Shown here in pieces: positions 60,801 to 64,000 of a stretch of 64,000 bases of DNA. Source of the stretch: Monilinia fructicola (taxonomy: Eukaryota > Ascomycota > Leotiomycetes > Helotiales > Sclerotiniaceae); NCBI GenBank assembly GCA_008692225.1, contig VICG01000003.1:1-64000 (forward strand). Reading direction: 5' to 3'. Each line of letters opens with the position of its first letter. The stretch's first letter is position 1. A program made the translations under genes and the position numbers. A model generated the notes under the pieces. That model saw nothing but the letters and a program-made list of their open reading frames with translations, was not told the origin of the DNA and did not search any database.

Positions 60801-63551
60801 ATCCAGATTCCAGAATTATGAGACTCACCAGTCACAACTAAGTAATTTGTCTCTGGATGAATCTGAGTAGGTTTAAAGTAGATCTTTCGCTGTTTCTGAG
60901 TTCGCATAGTCAGAACCGTTCATTGGAGGACTGACCCCACTGGAGTGTTGGTTCCCAAAAGAGGAAGAGAAAAGACCCATTCAGCTCTCAAGTTGTGGCT
61001 TTACACAGGAAATAAAGGTTAGTAGTTGTTGTTGTTGTACAGTACGTATAAAGATTCAAAATTCGGTCATGAATTAGCATCTACAAGGGAGTTCATACTA
61101 ACGATATGCAAGCGACATCCAACTGTAGTACCGGTAAGTTGAGGGCAGCATTTGGATTGGAACTCTTGAAGCTTAATTCCTAATGCCAGCAGGAGGTGGC
61201 TGATCATTACTCTGATATGGCTCTAGCCTTACAATTGAATTTCCAAGAATGCCCCTATCAATAGATTGACACTACATTACTCGGAATCTAAATACTTTGC
61301 CCTAATTATTGACAGCTTAACTCCACGTGGTATGCTGATCATCCCACAAGGTATCATCTATATGAGAAGAGATATATATATATTTCATAAGCTAATATCA
61401 AGGCTCATGAAGTATGCTTCTTAAATTTAAACATGCCACCAGCATTCAGTCGCCTGCAGTTGCATGTCTCATCCTAGATTCATGTCGCTATCACCTCACA
61501 AAATATGGGTCTTCAATATCTCCTTCCAAATCAAACATTCTTGCCGCTTCTTGAATACTCAAAGTACCGTGTTCAGTCTAAACAAGCATAGATATTCACG
61601 AAGCAATCTTAAACCTTATGCTGGAGTATCGTGTGTTGTAAGATAACTCCAATGAGAGGATTAAGTTGCTTGATATACGGCTCACGAAAAGATCTCGAAT
61701 ATCATCCCAAACTACTAGGAGTGGCATGATCTGCGTACATACAAATGATGAGCAAGTTTTCTCCAATACAGACTTGCAGTTTCACACTTCCATTGCGATT
61801 TCTATCGCCAGCATCGTTATGTTTGCATGGTAGTTTATTTAGGGATCTATGAGCTGGAATATCATTTCTGTCACAGCAATGCTCCTTGCAGATATAAACA
61901 GAAGTCTAGATCCAAGGAAGCGAAGTTCACTCCGTATAAAGTGACTATGGTTGCTATAGGCACTCCCCGCCTTTCGAGAAAAACCACAAAGAAATGAATA
62001 ACTAGATCCATGATCTGTTGCATCATTCAGATCACCGCAAACTCGTACCACAGATGCCATGGTGCTTCTTTTGTGATCAGATTGATTTGACAACGCCACT
62101 GCTTTCAAACAGTCAACCTGACGTTGATGGTTGTTCATACGTATGCAAGTTACATCCAGAACCGTCCTCAATCATACCATCGTTAGTAACAACGAACTCA
62201 AAAGGCAAACTCCAGAGGCATAGAGTGATCGACGCATAATATGAAGACCATTAGGTTTTCCATATGAATTCCGATACACATGCAAATATATCCACAAAGC
62301 GAGAGGAGCTTCCCCTGATTATGCAGTATCTTCCTGGATTTTCAACCTCCATTTCCACCAATCAAATACTTCGGATGCTCTATCAACCACCTCCCTCCAA
62401 ACAGCTGCAGTCTAATAAACCTCAGCAGAAAAGGAACAACCATATTCTCAGCACACCAGACAAAAGCGCCCCCAACATTCCAATCTAAGGCTGCGATTCA
62501 GGGGTTTCTCGTCTGATGCTAGTGTATGAGTGGAGATAATGCCAACAAGTACCGACAGCTAATATGTGTATTATGAAATTCGTAAATTATGAAATCCGTA
62601 TTACGTTATACAAGAGCATCTTCTAAGCTCCAGGGAGAAATGAGCTCGGTATTTGCTATTATTTCGTCATATGAATAGGGTGATCCGAGTATGAGGTTCA
62701 TTCCCCATGATATTCCGGATCTGCGTATTATACTTTTCAATAAATCAACATACTGTACTGTACGGTACTGTATAATGATGAGCAAGTAATTTAAGACAAT
62801 AATAGTCAAAAGGACTTAAGGTTGAGTGCCGAGGAAGTAAATATCTTGGGAACCCGACGTCGTTTAACCCAATATGTATGAAACGTATGAAGAGATCAAC
62901 AGCCGTCGATAATTACATCTTCTGAGATAATTCCGCACTCGACACTTTCTATCTGAGGGGTTTTCAGATCAGAAAAGCATAATGAAATACTGCCCGGGTA
63001 GCAAGAGAAAGAGTCGACCTCGCGCTACTCACGCATACAACGGTTGAGAAATTGATCTAGCCTCTGAAGAATGATCCAAGTCCATTTTACACTTATCACA
63101 ATCTCAATAAACGAAATATGACTTGAGCACGAAATCCCAGCTCATCATCACGGTTCATAACCACGGCTTATAACCACGGCTTATAACCACGGCTCATAAC
63201 CACGGCTCATAACTACGGCTCAACCTACTTTTCTCAATGGTAGATTTAACTCAAAACACCACAAAGGAACCATTGAGCTTCAAATTTTGGTGGGCGTGAA
63301 TATTTTTTCCTGGTGTATGTACAAATTCAAGGGTGATCCGTACCTACTTTGAGTTTGTCTCCCGACCCCGACCCATTTTGTACACGGGAACAGATATAGA
63401 TACCGCGGTATCAAGGGGGAATCTCCTTAATCCGCTGGACCTCAAAGTCGTCTTGTAACATGATTTACATTGAACGAATGCACTATCCCATTCATGCACT
63501 TCACTCATGACCAACTGATCGATTCATCCTCATGCTCCAGATTTTCTGTGC
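57862..63551. other. 5.7-kb gene-poor region
   Basis: No gene is supported. It has many TACTGTAC/GTACAGTA motifs (about 58244-58256, 58960, 59320, 59840-59860, 60730, 61037 and 62753-62772) and CTCCGTA/TACGGAG variants. Open frames such as 59945-60244, 61839-62171 and 62264-62488 have no recognisable motifs. Two loosely similar segments (about 60560-60680 and 61215-61305) may be a very old duplication. Confidence 0.45.
63149..63226 (+). repeat. 13-bp minisatellite, 6 units
   Basis: CACGGCTTATAAC-type units start at 63149, 63162, 63175, 63188 and 63201, with a variant unit from about 63213. Units alternate between CTTATAAC and CTCATAAC. Confidence 0.9.
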
Positions 63552-64000
63552 TCATCCACTCCTTCTCCCCTTCCTTTTCGCTCCTTCCCTCTCCATCTTT
63601 TTCCTCTCCCTTTCCAATCTTCTCTTCTCATTTTGACGCTTAATTTCTTCGGCTATCTCCCTTTGCCTCTTCTCTTCGTAAGCGTCAGCTCTAGCCTTTA
63701 CTGAAGCGTCGTCTTGCTTTGCCCTTCTTTCTTTTGCCATGTCCACGACACCTTTCTTGGCGCTTTGAAATCCTTCCATGACATTTCCTAAACTGCCATC
63801 TAAGGAATATCTCTTTGGGGTTTTCGTATCTCCTGCAGTAATTGGTACTTCTCTCATTCTCAAGGTATTCTCAGATGGTGATGGGTTAGGTTGTGGGAGA
63901 GGCGTCATGTTCGCCCATGATCGAAATTGAGGGGTGCGGAAAAGTGTGGCTTGACCGAACGAAATTGAGGAAGAAACGAGGAAAGACAGTTGAACGGCGG
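63552..64000 (-). CDS. 3' part of a charged coiled-coil protein, cut by the window edge
   Basis: Hypothetical protein. The frame is open from the right edge to the stop at 63552 (about 148 codons visible). The first in-frame ATG inside the window is at 63908, but the frame upstream also reads like protein (QATLFRTPQFRSWANM), an Arg-containing, acid-free segment that could be part of a mitochondrial presequence, so the true start is probably outside. After a Pro/Ser stretch and KTPKRYSLDGSLGNVMEGFQSAKKGVVDMA comes a long, strongly charged helix rich in Glu, Lys and Arg (EEKRQREIAEEIKRQNEKRR) ending in RKGRRSG. No named domain is recognised. Confidence 0.55.
   Translation of the reverse strand, partial: AVQLSFLVSSSISFGQATLFRTPQFRSWANMTPLPQPNPSPSENTLRMREVPITAGDTKTPKRYSLDGSLGNVMEGFQSAKKGVVDMAKERRAKQDDASVKARADAYEEKRQREIAEEIKRQNEKRRLERERKKMEREGAKRKGRRSG

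Noticed and set aside
60540..61320. Possible duplicated segments (about 60560-60680 and 61215-61305)
   Set aside because: Similarity is patchy (GGCTC..GCTT, CTCCTATC, AAATACTTTGC) and too weak to claim without alignment.

Overview
The window is the left end of a filamentous ascomycete chromosome. It opens with C-rich telomere hexamers (CCCTAA)n, continues through about 18.4 kb of extremely AT-rich, repeat-laden subtelomere that looks RIP-degraded, and then switches abruptly to ordinary fungal DNA. Genes there have short introns (about 50 to 235 bp) with GTANGT donors and CTNAC branch sites. Gene content and intergenic style (TACTGTAC and TACGGAGTA motifs, RIP-like AT blocks) suggest Leotiomycetes, possibly Sclerotiniaceae (Botrytis/Sclerotinia type). 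No search was possible, so the taxon is an inference.

Layout. 1-137 telomere. 138-18560 RIP-like subtelomere built from one dispersed repeat (called repeat A here) in both orientations, several tandem arrays, a short GC-richer TA-flanked foldback element (3936-4089) and two roughly 800-bp TA-flanked inverted-repeat elements (15237-16031 and 17718-18558) that bracket an inverted segment. 18748-19617 is an 870-bp foldback element with TA flanks, just inside the transition. 20634-26539 is a compact housekeeping block: TAF11 (-), GTP cyclohydrolase I (+), thymidylate kinase (-), TAF6 (+). 27518-29701 is a secreted carboxylesterase-like protein (-). 33720-35580 is a secreted DUF1996 protein (-). 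42307-45501 is a divergent pair of RNA-processing genes, FAL1/eIF4AIII helicase (-) and PRP9/SF3a3 (+). 47139-49675 is a SET/MYND-like protein with a GC-AG intron (-). 53243-55246 is an aldehyde dehydrogenase (-). 56055-57861 is a seven-helix fungal rhodopsin-like membrane protein (-). 63552-64000 is the 3' part of a charged coiled-coil protein running off the edge (-). Long stretches between them (about 29.7-33.7, 35.6-42.3, 49.7-53.2 and 57.9-63.5 kb) hold simple repeats but no gene I can support.

Functional links. Two TFIID subunits lie within 6 kb; GTP cyclohydrolase I (pterin/folate) and thymidylate kinase (dTTP) are convergent neighbours; two splicing-related genes share a 343-bp intergenic promoter. 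These are observations of proximity, not proof of co-regulation.

Data quality. In four genes (TAF6, DUF1996, FAL1, ALDH) the family-conserved reading is recovered only if one base is dropped from a short homopolymer, six sites in all, and every one is an apparent insertion. With those corrections all exon phases close exactly, and FAL1 becomes 399 codons, the usual length. Residual sequencing or assembly indels are the simplest explanation; inactivation, especially of the three-hit ALDH, cannot be excluded.
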